DNA of 64,000 nucleotides from G001797105 sp964528155 (GCA_964528155.1 CAZGRL010000007.1:1-64000), one strand, 5' to 3'. Shown: positions 24,596 to 34,009, counted from the first letter of the stretch. The notes: a model not told the origin generated them from the letters alone. Translations and numbers: made by a program.

Positions 24596-27500
24596 TCACG
24601 CCTTGGATAGCACACGCACTTCGGGAAGGTCGAGAAACGATCGTCGTAGCTCGGCTGATCCAATATGCTCGGCGATGAATTCGACGATCTGCCCGGCTAT
24701 GGCGTAGTGCTTTTGGGCCGACTCCGCGTGGCCCAGCTTCGTCTCAACCCACCCCAATCCGGCCTCAGTCCTCCATTCGAGCCGGCGCGAGCCGAGAGCC
24801 TGCGCGCGTGCGCGAGCTTCCATGAGCGCCTGGCTCGCCCGCTCCCACTGCCCTTGCTGGATGAATGCCCGGCCTCGAAGTTCGTAGAAGTCGGGGATGT
24901 GGATCTCCTGTCCTCGTCCTCCGACGCGATCCAGGAAGCCTTCGACGACCTTCAGAGCATCCTCTGGGTGCTCTTTGGCGATGGCCAACTCCGCTTCGGT
25001 CAGCGAGACGATGAATTCGATGAAGAACAAGCTGGTATCGTGCGGATAATTCTTGGCCTCGTCGAGACGAGCGGTCGCGGCTTCAACATCGCCGCCCCGC
25101 AACGACGCAAAGGACATGACTGCCAACGGCCAGGACCGCCAGGCTTGGAGATTCTCGACCGCATACTCCAGAGCCGCCTGACTGACTTCTCGCGCTCTGT
25201 CGAATGCACCTAACTCAACATATCGGACTCCCAGCAACCCCCTCGTCCCCATGGATGCGCCGGTGAAACCCGCTTGGTCTCCCAGCCGGATGCACTCCTC
25301 CATTGTCTCGATGGCGAGTGCATAGTCGCCTCTCTCGGCATAGACCTCACCCTCAACCCACCGACTGTAGGACCGACCCCACGTGTTGCCGATCACATCA
25401 CTGATTTTGCGCGACTCCCGGGCGGCCTCGATCACTTGATCGAACTTCCCACGGAAGAAATGCATGACCGCCATGCTGCCGTAGCTGTCCGCCAGCATGG
25501 GTTGGTTCCCAAGTTCTCTCCAGAGATGTTGAGCCTCCCCAAGTACGCGGACAGCGTCCTCCGTCCGATCAGCTCCCACGTATCCGTGGATCGCCAGATC
25601 GTTAAGGGTGAATGCGGCTTGTTCCTTCAGCCCCTCTTCCCGAGCAATAGCCAGTGACTGCTCTCCGAACGGAATCCCCTCCTCTGGATGTCCCCCAAAC
25701 TTCTCAGCCAGCATCATGTTCCATAGGATCTTCGCCTCGGCCGGTCGATCGTCCATCCCTCGCGCAAGCTCGAGAGCCTTCTCAGAAAGCATCTTACCCT
25801 TGGCCGCATCCGCCGCAGAATTTGGTGTCGAGTACACCGTCCCCTTGGCAATCAATGCCGCCAACTCGAGCATGCGTTCCTTCCTCCGTAGGGCCAAGGA
25901 TTTCAGTTCCTCATAGTTGTTCAAGGCATCGTGATGCTGCCCGCTGAGCTCGAAGGCCCGTCCGCGTGACAGGTATAGGTGGAGCACGTCCTCGGCAGGG
26001 GCCTTGTCTTTATCCAGGATCTCGAGAGCCTGCGTGTATTGGGCAATGGCCTCCGCGTTGGCGTACAGCTTCATCGCGGCATCGCCGGCCAACGTCGAGT
26101 ACCTGGCGGCGCGCTCGTCTCCGGCTTCTCGAAAATGGTAGGCCAGCATTGGGTACAACTCCTCGAGCCGATCGGCGAAGAGCCGCTCAAGGGTTTCCCC
26201 AGTCCGTCGATGGAAATCCTTGCGTTGCGCTGCAAGAAGCGTGGCGTAGGTCACCTGCTGAACAAGAACGTTCTTGAAAGCGTACTCAAGTTCAGGAATG
26301 CGCGCCCTCTCCCGAACGAGATCGGCCCGTTGCAGACCCAGAATGCAATCTCGAAGCTCTGCGTGAAGTTGGGAGATTTCCTCCAAGACTTTGAAGGCGA
26401 ACTGCCTGCCAATAACCGATGCCACTTGCAGGGTCAACCTTTCGTCGCGCTTGAGTCGATCCAGTCTCGCCTGCACCACTTTTTCCAGCGTGTCCGGAAC
26501 GTGCAAATGGGCTTCCGACTGGCCGACCGTCCAGCCACTATCCCCCTTGACCAATTGCCCTTCTTCGATCAGATCGCGTATAAGCTCCTCCAGGAAGAAG
26601 GGGTTTCCCTCCGAGATGTCGCAAATCCGATCCCGAACCGGCTCGGGCAACGCCGCTACCTCCAGAAGGCTGTCGATCATCGCCTCGCTCGAGGCGCCAT
26701 CGAGAGGACCGAGCGTAAGCTCCACGTACCGGTGAGGAAAATCGCTCTCCGCCTTGACTTTGAGCTTCCAGCATGGTTTGTCGCGCTCGGGCCTAAACAA
26801 AAGGAACAGCAGGAGAGGCGCCGTCTCGGTCGAGAGCAGGAGCGTCTGAATCAAATTGAGCGAGCTCAGATCCGCCCAGTGCAGGTCATCGAAGACCAGA
26901 CATAGCGGCTGCTTCTCGGCGTGGGCTTCGACGGTCCGGCAGACCGCGCTGGCGATCCTTTGATTGAGCGTGCTTGCGTCCAAACCCTCGAGTGTGGCGG
27001 TGGCGGCCGAAGGGACGGGGGCGCCGAGCAGGACAGCCAGATAGGGCCAGATCTCGTCAGCCGTGTCACCCAGGAGGGGGACGAGCCCTCGCTCGAGCTT
27101 CAGATCGAGCAGTGCCGGCGTGTCATCGGGGGCCAGATGCAAGAGTTCTCCAAGCAGGTTGAGTATCACCCCGTAGGGTCGGTCTTCCGCATAGGAGTAG
27201 GCGCGGCCTTCCGCCCAACGGACATCGTGGTCCTGAGAGTCTTCAATGACCTGTTGGAGCAGACGGGTCTTGCCTATCCCGGGTTCACCCAGGATACCGG
27301 CGATCGCTCCCCGGCCAGCAGCCAGGCCCTGGACAAGCTCCCCCAACTTTGCCCGCTCAGTCTGCCTCCCGATGAGCGGTGAAGGTAGCCCGCTGATTCC
27401 ACGCTCGGACTCGGGCAGGCTACGTTCTGCCAGCAGCAAGAATGAGGTCACCTCGCCTTCGAAGCCTTTCACGGCCAACTTCTCTCGGTCCTCAAGCTCA

Positions 27501-28081
27501 AAGCGATGCCGGATCAGGCGTGCTGTATTCTCGCCGAGGAGCGTTTCGCCCGGGTTGGCGGCGCTTTGCAGCCGGGCCGCCAGGTTGATCGGATCGCCCA
27601 TGGCGGTGTATTCGGTCAGCGCTTCACCCCCAACGTCGCCCATCACGACGCGCCCGGTGTTGATCCCGATGCGCAGTTGGAGCGGCATTCGAATCTCGGC
27701 GGAATACTCACCGATCAATTCGTGCGTCCGCAACGCGGCCAACGCCGCCCTCTCGGCGTCGTCCTCATGGCCGATCGGCGCCCCAAAGAATGCCAGAAGA
27801 CCATCGCCCATGAGTCTGGAAACGTTGCCGCCGTACTCGTCGACCCCTTTGCTCATCCGTTTCAGGCAACGGTCGAGCACGCCTTGAACCATCTCGGCTC
27901 CCATCCGCTGACCGAGCTCGCTCGACCCGACAACATCGGCGAACAAGATGGTCACCAGGCGGAACTCGCCCGCCCGCTCGGCTGAATCTGCATCCGTGCC
28001 GGCCGCGGCGAGCTGGGTACCACAGGCGTTGCAGAACCGCGCCCCCTCCGGATTCTCAGAATGACACTTTGGACATTTCAC
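24596..28081 (-). CDS. Zinc-ribbon / class III nucleotidyl cyclase / AAA ATPase / TPR signalling protein
   Basis: A 1161-aa multidomain protein. Order: N-terminal zinc ribbon (CPKC...CNACG, residues 3-21), class III adenylate/guanylate cyclase domain (about 35-220; FADVVGSSELG, LMGDGLLAFFG, GINTGRVVMG), a predicted AAA/STAND ATPase (about 240-560; Walker A GEPGIGKTR, Walker B LCLVFDDLHWAD) and a long TPR-like C-terminus (about 620-1150). This is a common Chloroflexota layout that probably couples ligand or partner sensing to cyclic nucleotide output. The GTG at 28081 was chosen because the zinc ribbon starts there and GAGG precedes it; the upstream in-frame Met adds an unlikely Trp/His-rich stretch. 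Confidence 0.87.
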   Translation of the reverse strand: MKCPKCHSENPEGARFCNACGTQLAAAGTDADSAERAGEFRLVTILFADVVGSSELGQRMGAEMVQGVLDRCLKRMSKGVDEYGGNVSRLMGDGLLAFFGAPIGHEDDAERAALAALRTHELIGEYSAEIRMPLQLRIGINTGRVVMGDVGGEALTEYTAMGDPINLAARLQSAANPGETLLGENTARLIRHRFELEDREKLAVKGFEGEVTSFLLLAERSLPESERGISGLPSPLIGRQTERAKLGELVQGLAAGRGAIAGILGEPGIGKTRLLQQVIEDSQDHDVRWAEGRAYSYAEDRPYGVILNLLGELLHLAPDDTPALLDLKLERGLVPLLGDTADEIWPYLAVLLGAPVPSAATATLEGLDASTLNQRIASAVCRTVEAHAEKQPLCLVFDDLHWADLSSLNLIQTLLLSTETAPLLLFLLFRPERDKPCWKLKVKAESDFPHRYVELTLGPLDGASSEAMIDSLLEVAALPEPVRDRICDISEGNPFFLEELIRDLIEEGQLVKGDSGWTVGQSEAHLHVPDTLEKVVQARLDRLKRDERLTLQVASVIGRQFAFKVLEEISQLHAELRDCILGLQRADLVRERARIPELEYAFKNVLVQQVTYATLLAAQRKDFHRRTGETLERLFADRLEELYPMLAYHFREAGDERAARYSTLAGDAAMKLYANAEAIAQYTQALEILDKDKAPAEDVLHLYLSRGRAFELSGQHHDALNNYEELKSLALRRKERMLELAALIAKGTVYSTPNSAADAAKGKMLSEKALELARGMDDRPAEAKILWNMMLAEKFGGHPEEGIPFGEQSLAIAREEGLKEQAAFTLNDLAIHGYVGADRTEDAVRVLGEAQHLWRELGNQPMLADSYGSMAVMHFFRGKFDQVIEAARESRKISDVIGNTWGRSYSRWVEGEVYAERGDYALAIETMEECIRLGDQAGFTGASMGTRGLLGVRYVELGAFDRAREVSQAALEYAVENLQAWRSWPLAVMSFASLRGGDVEAATARLDEAKNYPHDTSLFFIEFIVSLTEAELAIAKEHPEDALKVVEGFLDRVGGRGQEIHIPDFYELRGRAFIQQGQWERASQALMEARARAQALGSRRLEWRTEAGLGWVETKLGHAESAQKHYAIAGQIVEFIAEHIGSAELRRSFLDLPEVRVLSKA

Positions 28082-28147
28082 TCTTTCGATCCTCGCGTGC
28101 CAAGCAGGCAGATGCCAACATACCACCCACGTCGAACAAGGCTCCAC

Positions 28148-28584
28148 CCCTCAGCGAAGTTTTCAGGTTGGACGAGTTACGAGAGCGTCCGGGCCATCGC
28201 CTCACCAGCGAGGCCGATGTGACAAGTATACGCGATTCGCTGACGGCTGTCCTTCTTGTACGCCGGGCATGTACGCGCTCGACCCAGGAAGGAATGCTTT
28301 TGAACCCGAACGGTGCCTCGCACTCGCGTCATCACGGGGATTCCCTGGCGCCTGCAGGGTGCCTCGGCCAGCCGTGTCATTACGCCTGCCCACCTGTGCC
28401 TGCGCCCAGGTGCAGGCAGGCCGAACGCCAGGGAGCGGGCTCCGTGGCTGAGCGGGCATCCAGGAGGAACATCTAGCCGGCGGGTCGATCCTGATCGCGA
28501 CACCCGGGGACGTTGCGTCCCTCCCCGATCCCGGGTATCCTTGATCGTCGCCGACCCTCAGGCCCACATGCTCACAGGAAACCG
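28148..28584. other. Divergent intergenic region with hairpin, repeat core and promoter
   Basis: It holds a strong hairpin (28384-28396 with 28407-28421, a 2-nt bulge), then CGCCAGGGAGCGGG at 28426-28439. That 14-mer recurs at 61065-61078, again just after a GC-rich inverted repeat. On the plus strand TTGCGT (28513-28518), 17-bp spacer and TATCCT (28536-28541) form a plausible promoter for the kinase operon starting at 28585. No gene is recognisable. Confidence 0.5.
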
Positions 28585-29229
28585 ATGTATATCGCAATCG
28601 AGGGGGTGATCGGGGTCGGGAAGACATCCCTGGCCCGTCTGCTTCAACCTGTGTTCGACGCCCGATTGTTGCTCGAGGCCTTCGAAGAGAACCCATTCCT
28701 CTCGGACTTCTACAGCGACCGCACTCGCTTCGCATTCCAGACCCAGATCTTCTTCCTCTTGAGTCGCTATCGCCAACAGCGCGATCTGGTGCCTCAAGCC
28801 TCCGCTGGGAGCAACCTGATCGCCGACTACACCTTCGAGAAGGATTCACTTTTCGCTCGCTTGAATCTGGAAGGTGACGAGCTCGACACGTACATGCTCG
28901 TTCATGAGGCGCTGGCAGAGCGGATTGAGCGCCCGGACCTGGTCGTCTATCTCCGGGTGAGCACCGATATCGCCATGCAGCGCATCCAGATGCGCGATCG
29001 CCCCTTCGAGAGGCGGATGGAGCGGGATTACATCGATCGCCTCAACGCGGCCTATGAGTCATTCTTCATGAGCGCGCCCAGCAGCCGGGTGCTCACGATC
29101 GAGACCGACTCATTGGATTTCGTGATTCACCCCAGCCACCTCAAGCAGATCACCAATCGCATCCGGGCCGCGCTGGGGATCCCGCCCTTCCAACCCGAGC
29201 TTCCGCTGATGGGAGACATGCCCCGGTGA
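28585..29229 (+). CDS. Deoxynucleoside kinase (dGK/dAK family), copy 1
   Basis: A 214-aa purine-type deoxynucleoside kinase for salvage of deoxyribonucleosides to the 5'-monophosphates. P-loop EGVIGVGKTSLA at 6-17; an ENPFL-F...FAFQTQIFFLLSR region that shapes the nucleoside site; DYTFEKDSLFA, the variant of the DRS motif typical of Bacillus dGK-like enzymes; and the LID arginines in RIQMRDRPFERRME. The start at 28585 has AGGA seven bases upstream. First gene of a three-gene operon. It overlaps the next gene (GTGA). Whether it prefers dG or dA cannot be read from sequence alone. Confidence 0.87.
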   Translation: MYIAIEGVIGVGKTSLARLLQPVFDARLLLEAFEENPFLSDFYSDRTRFAFQTQIFFLLSRYRQQRDLVPQASAGSNLIADYTFEKDSLFARLNLEGDELDTYMLVHEALAERIERPDLVVYLRVSTDIAMQRIQMRDRPFERRMERDYIDRLNAAYESFFMSAPSSRVLTIETDSLDFVIHPSHLKQITNRIRAALGIPPFQPELPLMGDMPR

Positions 29230-30224
29230 GGATCACCCGCCGAAAGCTGATCGATCTGGCTCATCGAGAAGCCCAACGGCGGGCAGACGAAGAAGACATC
29301 GTCTCAGCCTACCTGATTGGTTCTGTTGCGAGGGGCGAGCCCCTCCTGGGAGGTACGGCTGACATCGACCTGGTCTTGATCCATGAAGATCCACCTCCGG
29401 CCGCTCGAGAAGTCGTCCCACTCTCACAAGATATCCATCTGGACATCGCCCACCACGATCGCGCCCTGTATAGCGAGCCGCGCACTTTGCGGACCTCGCC
29501 CTGGTTGGGACCGATGTTGTACGACCCCCTGTTCATCCTCGATCCGGATCATTTCCTCGAGTGGGCTCAGGCCTCCGCCCGCAGCCAGTTCAATCGAGCG
29601 GACTACCGCGTCGCTCGGGCGAGCGCTCTTCTGGGGCACGCTCGAGCTCGCCTCGACCACCTGAACGATAGGCACTCGCCCGCGTGGATGACTGCCTTCA
29701 CACAAACAGTCTCCGACGGTGCCAACGCCGTCGCCCTGCTCGCCGGTCCCCCAGCCGCCGGGCGTCGTCTCGCTTTGACCCTCAAGCAGCGCACGGCCGA
29801 GGCGGACCAACCTGAGGTCTTTGAGTCATTCCTCCGACTGATAGGCCTCGAGTCGGCCGACGGGAGTGACCTCCCCGACAGAATCTCCGCCTGGGCTCGA
29901 GCGTTCGAGCTAGCCTCGCCCGATTCAACTGATCCTCGTCTGGCGAGTTGCCGGTTGCGCTACTACCTTGCCGGCTTCGAGGCTCTCAACCAGGCCGGCT
30001 GGCCACAGGCGGTCGAATGGGGCCTGTTGTCGACCTGGCAGATCGCCGCCGGAGCGTTTGATCTCATGCCAAACGCCGATGGAGCACGTTCGGCCTGGGA
30101 GGATTTCCTCCAGCACCTTGATCTGGGCGAATCCGCGGCCGAGCGCCGGGCTCGCGAAGCTGAAAGATTCCTGGATCGTGTCGAGGAGATACTCGACGTG
30201 TGGGCGGGCGAACATGGGGCTTGA
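29226..30224 (+). CDS. Nucleotidyltransferase-fold protein between two deoxynucleoside kinases
   Basis: A 332-aa protein. The N-terminal ~110 residues carry the Pol-beta nucleotidyltransferase signature: GSVARG followed by DIDLVLI, with a third candidate acidic residue in HLDIAHH. The remaining ~220 residues are alpha-helical and not recognised; such helical tails often choose the acceptor in this superfamily. It starts with GTG inside the stop of the first kinase and ends 11 bases inside the second, so the three proteins are translationally coupled. The context suggests a nucleotide-related role, but no acceptor can be named. It is not a CCA-adding enzyme or poly(A) polymerase by motif. Confidence 0.72.
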   Translation: MRITRRKLIDLAHREAQRRADEEDIVSAYLIGSVARGEPLLGGTADIDLVLIHEDPPPAAREVVPLSQDIHLDIAHHDRALYSEPRTLRTSPWLGPMLYDPLFILDPDHFLEWAQASARSQFNRADYRVARASALLGHARARLDHLNDRHSPAWMTAFTQTVSDGANAVALLAGPPAAGRRLALTLKQRTAEADQPEVFESFLRLIGLESADGSDLPDRISAWARAFELASPDSTDPRLASCRLRYYLAGFEALNQAGWPQAVEWGLLSTWQIAAGAFDLMPNADGARSAWEDFLQHLDLGESAAERRAREAERFLDRVEEILDVWAGEHGA

Positions 30225-30897
30225 TGCATTCTCACAGGCGAGCACGACGAAACATTTCATCACGGTGGCCGGCAACATCGGCGTCGGCAAGTCCACCCTC
30301 GTTGGACTGCTGGCATCTCGATTGGGTTGGAAACCCTTCTTCGAGACAGTCGGCGAGAACCCCTATCTGGCCGATTTCTATCGGGACATGCGCGCCCATG
30401 CGTTCCAGTCTCAAGTATTCTTCCTTGTCCGCCGGCTGCGCATCCACCGCGAGCTTGTTCAGCACCCGGCCTCGGCCATTCAGGATCGCAGCATCTACGA
30501 AGACGCCGAGGTGTTCGCCCGTAATCTCTACTTGCAGCAGATGATGGAGGAGCGAGACTACGCCACATACCAGGAGCTGTATCAATCCATCAGCCAAGCA
30601 CTGCCTCCGCCTGATCTCGTCGTGTACTTGCGCGCCTCGGTTTCGACCGTGCAGACACGGATCGCCCGCCGCGCCCGGCCATTCGAACGAGATATTCCTC
30701 CAGATTATCTGGCCCGCCTCAACGAACTCTATGAGTCCTGGATCGCTCGCTTCACACTGTGTCCCGTGCTGTCGGTTCCGGCGGACGATCTCGACTTCGT
30801 CGCCCATGATAACCACCTGGAGTTAATCGTCCGCAAGATCCACGAGAAACTCGCCGGGAAGGAGGAGGTCCTTTTCAATGCCGACGAAGTCTCTTGA
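30214..30897 (+). CDS. Deoxynucleoside kinase (dAK/dCK-like), copy 2
   Basis: A 227-aa deoxynucleoside kinase. P-loop AGNIGVGKSTLV, ENPYLADFY...FQSQVFFLVRRL, the classic DRSIYEDAEVFA motif (the form found in deoxyadenosine/deoxycytidine kinases) and LID region RIARRARPFER. It differs enough from the kinase two genes upstream to suggest complementary specificities, as with the Dck/Dgk pair of Bacillus. The start at 30214 lies 11 bases before the end of the nucleotidyltransferase gene, with GGGCGGGCG upstream. Confidence 0.87.
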   Translation: MGLDAFSQASTTKHFITVAGNIGVGKSTLVGLLASRLGWKPFFETVGENPYLADFYRDMRAHAFQSQVFFLVRRLRIHRELVQHPASAIQDRSIYEDAEVFARNLYLQQMMEERDYATYQELYQSISQALPPPDLVVYLRASVSTVQTRIARRARPFERDIPPDYLARLNELYESWIARFTLCPVLSVPADDLDFVAHDNHLELIVRKIHEKLAGKEEVLFNADEVS

Positions 30898-31055
30898 CCC
30901 TTCGGCTCGGCCTCCCTGCAGTGTGCGCCTGCTGTTTGCATCTCGACGTGCCCTACCCAAGATTTCGAAACGCTGTGCCAAAGGAATCTCCGCGCTTCCT
31001 ATTGCCCACTCGATATCGCGATTGTCGCAATGTTGATCCCTTCGATCGCTCCCGC

Positions 31056-31084
31056 TTGATTAGCATTCCTAAATCCGGTAGAAT
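31056..31084 (+). promoter_or_regulatory. Promoter of spoVS
   Basis: TTGATT (31056-31061), 17-bp spacer, TAGAAT (31079-31084); predicted start near 31091, about 50 nt before the gene. Confidence 0.65.
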
Positions 31085-31141
31085 CGCACCGAATTCGCTC
31101 TGACGAATTCCCGTTGCACTTCCGCCAAAGGAGGGGGCCTG

Positions 31142-31402
31142 ATGGACACCATCAAGGTCTCTGCGGGTTCGCGCACTTCTGCCGTCGCCGGAGCCATCGC
31201 GGGGGTTATCCGGGAGCACAAACGCGCCGATGTCCAGGCCATCGGCGCTGGCGCGGTCAATCAGGCCATCAAGGCTATCGCCATCGCACGTGGTTATCTG
31301 AACGAGGACGGCATCGACGTCGTTTGCATCCCTGAGTTCACGGCTGTGGATATCGACGGGAAGGAGCGAACGGCCGTCCGACTTGTCGTCGAACCACGCT
31401 GA
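31142..31402 (+). CDS. spoVS: Stage V sporulation protein S (SpoVS/Alba-like)
   Basis: An 86-aa protein of exactly the family length and pattern: IKVSAGSRTSAVAGAIAGVIRE, IGAGAVNQAIKAIAIARGY, then DGIDVVCIPEFTAVDIDGKERTAV, of which the last part is highly conserved. SpoVS has an Alba-like nucleic-acid-binding fold and is found in many non-sporulating bacteria, so its presence does not show sporulation. The ribosome binding site is very strong (AAAGGAGGGGG) and the promoter is clear, pointing to high expression. It is a monocistron ending at a 19-bp hairpin. Confidence 0.93.
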   Translation: MDTIKVSAGSRTSAVAGAIAGVIREHKRADVQAIGAGAVNQAIKAIAIARGYLNEDGIDVVCIPEFTAVDIDGKERTAVRLVVEPR

Positions 31403-31447
31403 ACGCACCTCAGGCGGATGGGGGCTATGCCGCACGGCGGGGTCCTA

Positions 31448-31490
31448 TGGATCAAGAAGCCGCACAGTCGTTGTGCGGCTTCTTGATCCA
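31448..31490. terminator. Long hairpin B between spoVS and holB (19-bp stem)
   Basis: A perfect 19-bp stem (31448-31466 with 31472-31490) and a GTCGT loop lie between convergent genes, 45 bp after the spoVS stop. There is no T-tract on either strand. It probably ends transcription from both sides. Confidence 0.65.
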
Positions 31491-31544
31491 GTCAGCTGGC
31501 CCGCCTCGGCCTGACCCAGGCCGGGACACATCATGCCCCCTGAG

Positions 31545-32558
31545 TCACTCCCCGGAGGCCAGTTTCGGGAAGTCGAGCATCAACGCCTCGAAGGCCAGCC
31601 TCAAATTCGCGTTGCGGCTAATACCTTCAAGCGTGTACTGAGTCGCCTCCACCGCCGAGACAACTTGATCCGGCTGAAGCGACCCTGCAATCTTCTCGAT
31701 CAGCCCATCTTGTTCGGCGTTGCCACTTGCTTGATCCGCCCCGTAGCTGCGATGCATGACATGCCGCCAGAGAGCCAGCCATGTGTCGAGTACCTCGAGC
31801 CCTCTTTCACGCCGGTCGCCAGCCTCGCCACGCTGCGAGAGCTTCTCGACGTAGCGAAACCGCTCAACCAGTGAGGCCTGCAGCAGCGAACGTAGATCGT
31901 CTCCGAGCTGCCTGCGCCGCGTCAGCGCCCGATCATCGCTCGCGAGCTGGATCGCCCTCCCGGGACGGCCTCCTGACAGTGCTGCCGCCAGGGCTGCTCT
32001 CTCTGGCTCCACACCGCGTGCCTTTAGCCCTTCGGTGATCTCAACTGTGGGGACCGTCCGTAAGGCGATCATCTCGCAGCGTGACACAATTGTGGGGAGC
32101 AGGCTCTCCGGAGCTCGGGCGGTCACGATCAGTACGGCCTGAGATGCGGGCTCTTCGAGGGTCTTCAGCAAGGCATTCGCGGCGCTGGCATTGGCCTCAT
32201 GAAACCGAAGCATGAGCGCGATCCTCCACCGACCCTCAAACGGAGCCAGCGCCAACCTGCGTTGCAGTTCCCGGATCTGCTCAACTTTGAGCACGCCGCC
32301 GACGTGATCGGCTTCGATTCGATGGAGATCCGGGTAGGTTCCTTCAGCGATGAGGCGACAGGCCCGACACTCGCCGCAACTCTCTCCCGCCGCCGGAGGG
32401 TTCAGGCAGCTCATAGCTGAGGCCAGGCCGATCGCCAGCGTACGCTTGCCTACACCATCAGGCCCACAAATGAGGTAAGCCTGGCGTGTCCTGCTCTGCG
32501 AGAGATGGCGGCGGAAGAGCTCGACGGCCCACTGGTGTCCGATCAGGTCCCAGGTCAT
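31545..32558 (-). CDS. holB: DNA polymerase III delta' subunit
   Basis: A 337-aa clamp-loader subunit. The N-terminal AAA+ module shows LIGHQWAVELFRRHL, a Walker A-like GPDGVGKRTLA, a zinc-binding module (CGECRAC with a Cys upstream), EANASAANALLKTLEEP and the SRC sensor in TIVSRCEMI. The C-terminal helical domain is the usual length. With HolA it forms part of the clamp loader that places the sliding clamp on DNA. A holA gene lies 1.5 kb away on the opposite strand. The upstream region carries long hairpin C. Confidence 0.9.
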   Translation of the reverse strand: MTWDLIGHQWAVELFRRHLSQSRTRQAYLICGPDGVGKRTLAIGLASAMSCLNPPAAGESCGECRACRLIAEGTYPDLHRIEADHVGGVLKVEQIRELQRRLALAPFEGRWRIALMLRFHEANASAANALLKTLEEPASQAVLIVTARAPESLLPTIVSRCEMIALRTVPTVEITEGLKARGVEPERAALAAALSGGRPGRAIQLASDDRALTRRRQLGDDLRSLLQASLVERFRYVEKLSQRGEAGDRRERGLEVLDTWLALWRHVMHRSYGADQASGNAEQDGLIEKIAGSLQPDQVVSAVEATQYTLEGISRNANLRLAFEALMLDFPKLASGE

Positions 32559-32648
32559 GCCACGATTCTAGCCCACCATAGATCGATCCACCAACCTTGC
32601 CGGAAAGGAGGGCCCGCTCCATTTCGGGGGGCGCGTCCTCGTTCTAGA

Positions 32649-32701
32649 GGGAAAATGTGTGTTGGACGGCGGCACAGCCGCCGTCCAACTCACATTCTCC
32701 C
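32649..32701. repeat. Long intergenic hairpin C (25-bp stem)
   Basis: Arms 32649-32673 and 32677-32701 pair over 25 positions with two mismatches around an ACA loop; the tip is GACGGCGGC-ACA-GCCGCCGTC. It lies between divergent holB and the MerR-like gene, 40 bp upstream of that gene's promoter, so it cannot be the terminator of either. Confidence 0.85.
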
Positions 32702-32741
32702 CTATTCCTCGCGAGGCACTTGCGCACAACTCTGCTGAGTC

Positions 32742-32770
32742 TTGACGGAATCTACCTGGACCTGTAGATT
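32742..32770 (+). promoter_or_regulatory. Promoter of the MerR-like regulator
   Basis: TTGACG (32742-32747), 17-bp spacer, TAGATT (32765-32770). It gives a leader of about 20 nt that contains AGGAGA five bases before a TTG start, and rules out the longer in-frame ATG at 32742. Confidence 0.7.
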
Positions 32771-32795
32771 CACCCATGTTCGACAGGAGACCCAA

Positions 32796-33413
32796 TTGAG
32801 CGAAGGTACGAAAGATTGGCTGGGGCTCAGCGCGGCCGCACAGATGTTGGGGATTCACCCTTCGACGTTACGGGCATGGGCGGACAAAGGTGAAGTTCCT
32901 TCTCACCGGACAGCCGGTGGTCATCGACGATTCAAACGGGCTGAGCTCGAGGTGTGGGTGGCGGCGCGGCGAACCTCTCAGCCGAGCGAGGTCCAGGTTG
33001 TCGTCCAGAACGCCATCGGCCGCACCCGCCTTGAACTGGCGGACGGGCGATTGCGCCAGGAAGGCTGGTACCAGAAGCTGAACGAGGAGCAACGGAGGCG
33101 CTACCGCGATGGGTCGCGCCGGCTGATGCGGGAACTGATCCGCTCTTCCCAGCTCGAGCCCGCACAGACCGAGCCCGAGGCCCACGTCCTCGGCAGCGAA
33201 TACGCCCGGATCGGTCGGCAGGCCGGACTGAGCTTAAAGGAGGCGGTTGCGGCCTATCTCTTCTTCCGTGAGTTCCTCTTCGAAAGCATATTCAACGTCT
33301 ACGAGACCGCCGGCGTGCGTTCGTCGACGACCTGGGGCGAAACTCGGCGGAAAGTTTCTGGATTCACGAATCAGGTCCTCATGGCGTTGATCGAAGCGTA
33401 CAGTCGGGAGTGA
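32796..33413 (+). CDS. MerR/BldC-type helix-turn-helix regulator
   Basis: A 205-aa regulator. Residues 1-55 form an HTH_17/MerR-like DNA-binding domain (LSAAAQMLGIHPSTLRAW, then HRTAGGHRRFKRAELE, the characteristic wing). The remaining ~150 residues are helical, with a conserved-looking stretch GLSLKEAVAAYLFFREFLFE reminiscent of RsbR-type sensory helical bundles; no ligand motif is identifiable. The start is TTG at 32796, fixed by AGGAGA and by the promoter. Targets unknown; it may control itself, holB or neighbours. Confidence 0.82.
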   Translation: MSEGTKDWLGLSAAAQMLGIHPSTLRAWADKGEVPSHRTAGGHRRFKRAELEVWVAARRTSQPSEVQVVVQNAIGRTRLELADGRLRQEGWYQKLNEEQRRRYRDGSRRLMRELIRSSQLEPAQTEPEAHVLGSEYARIGRQAGLSLKEAVAAYLFFREFLFESIFNVYETAGVRSSTTWGETRRKVSGFTNQVLMALIEAYSRE

Positions 33414-33477
33414 TCCCAACACCCCCCAGGCGCTCGGTTGCGGGCTCAGGGTATAATCCCGGCGGTCCACGCTCGAG

Positions 33478-34008
33478 GTGAGGGTGCCGAATCTACTCGA
33501 CAGCCTGCTTTCAACGCCAGCCTTATCCCGTATCCGGCGCAACCACGGCCTGGAGCACGGCACAATCCATGTGCTGAGCCGACGCTACCCGGGGACGTCG
33601 CTCATCGGTCGTTCGGATGCCCGGGGGTTCTTCCTTTATTCGTCCCTTCCGATCGAACCAGTCCACGAAGCGGTGAGCGAAGCTCTCGATAGGATGCGCG
33701 CCGGCGAGCACCGTCTGGCGATCCACCCCAACTGTGGGACGAACTTCCTGACCGCCGGCCTTCTTGCAACCGTCGCCTCGTACATCTCGCTTTACGGAGG
33801 ACGGGACGAGCGCTGGCAGGACCGCCTGATGCGGATCCCGTTCGCCATCGTGGTCACCTCGATCGCCTTGATCCTTGCCCAGCCTCTGGGTAACGCAGCC
33901 CAACAGCACCTGACCACGCAGGGCGATCCCGAAGGTCTACAGGTGGATGCCATCATTCCCCTGCATCGCGGGCGCAACCGCGTCTATCGGGTGCTGACAT
34001 CCGGTTGA
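33478..34008 (+). CDS. DUF6391-like membrane protein
   Basis: A 176-aa protein of unknown function. Near the N-terminus it has RRNHGLEHGTIHVL, a conserved His-rich motif of a family (DUF6391) shared with cyanobacteria, as I recall it. A Cys-containing HPNCGTNFLTAG follows, then two hydrophobic segments (about 100-115 and 122-138). A GTG at 33478 is used; a second GTG two codons later is equally possible. A TATAAT at 33452-33457 fits a short leader. It lies two bases upstream of holA, so the two are probably co-transcribed. Confidence 0.65.
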   Translation: MRVPNLLDSLLSTPALSRIRRNHGLEHGTIHVLSRRYPGTSLIGRSDARGFFLYSSLPIEPVHEAVSEALDRMRAGEHRLAIHPNCGTNFLTAGLLATVASYISLYGGRDERWQDRLMRIPFAIVVTSIALILAQPLGNAAQQHLTTQGDPEGLQVDAIIPLHRGRNRVYRVLTSG

Positions 34009-34009
34009 G

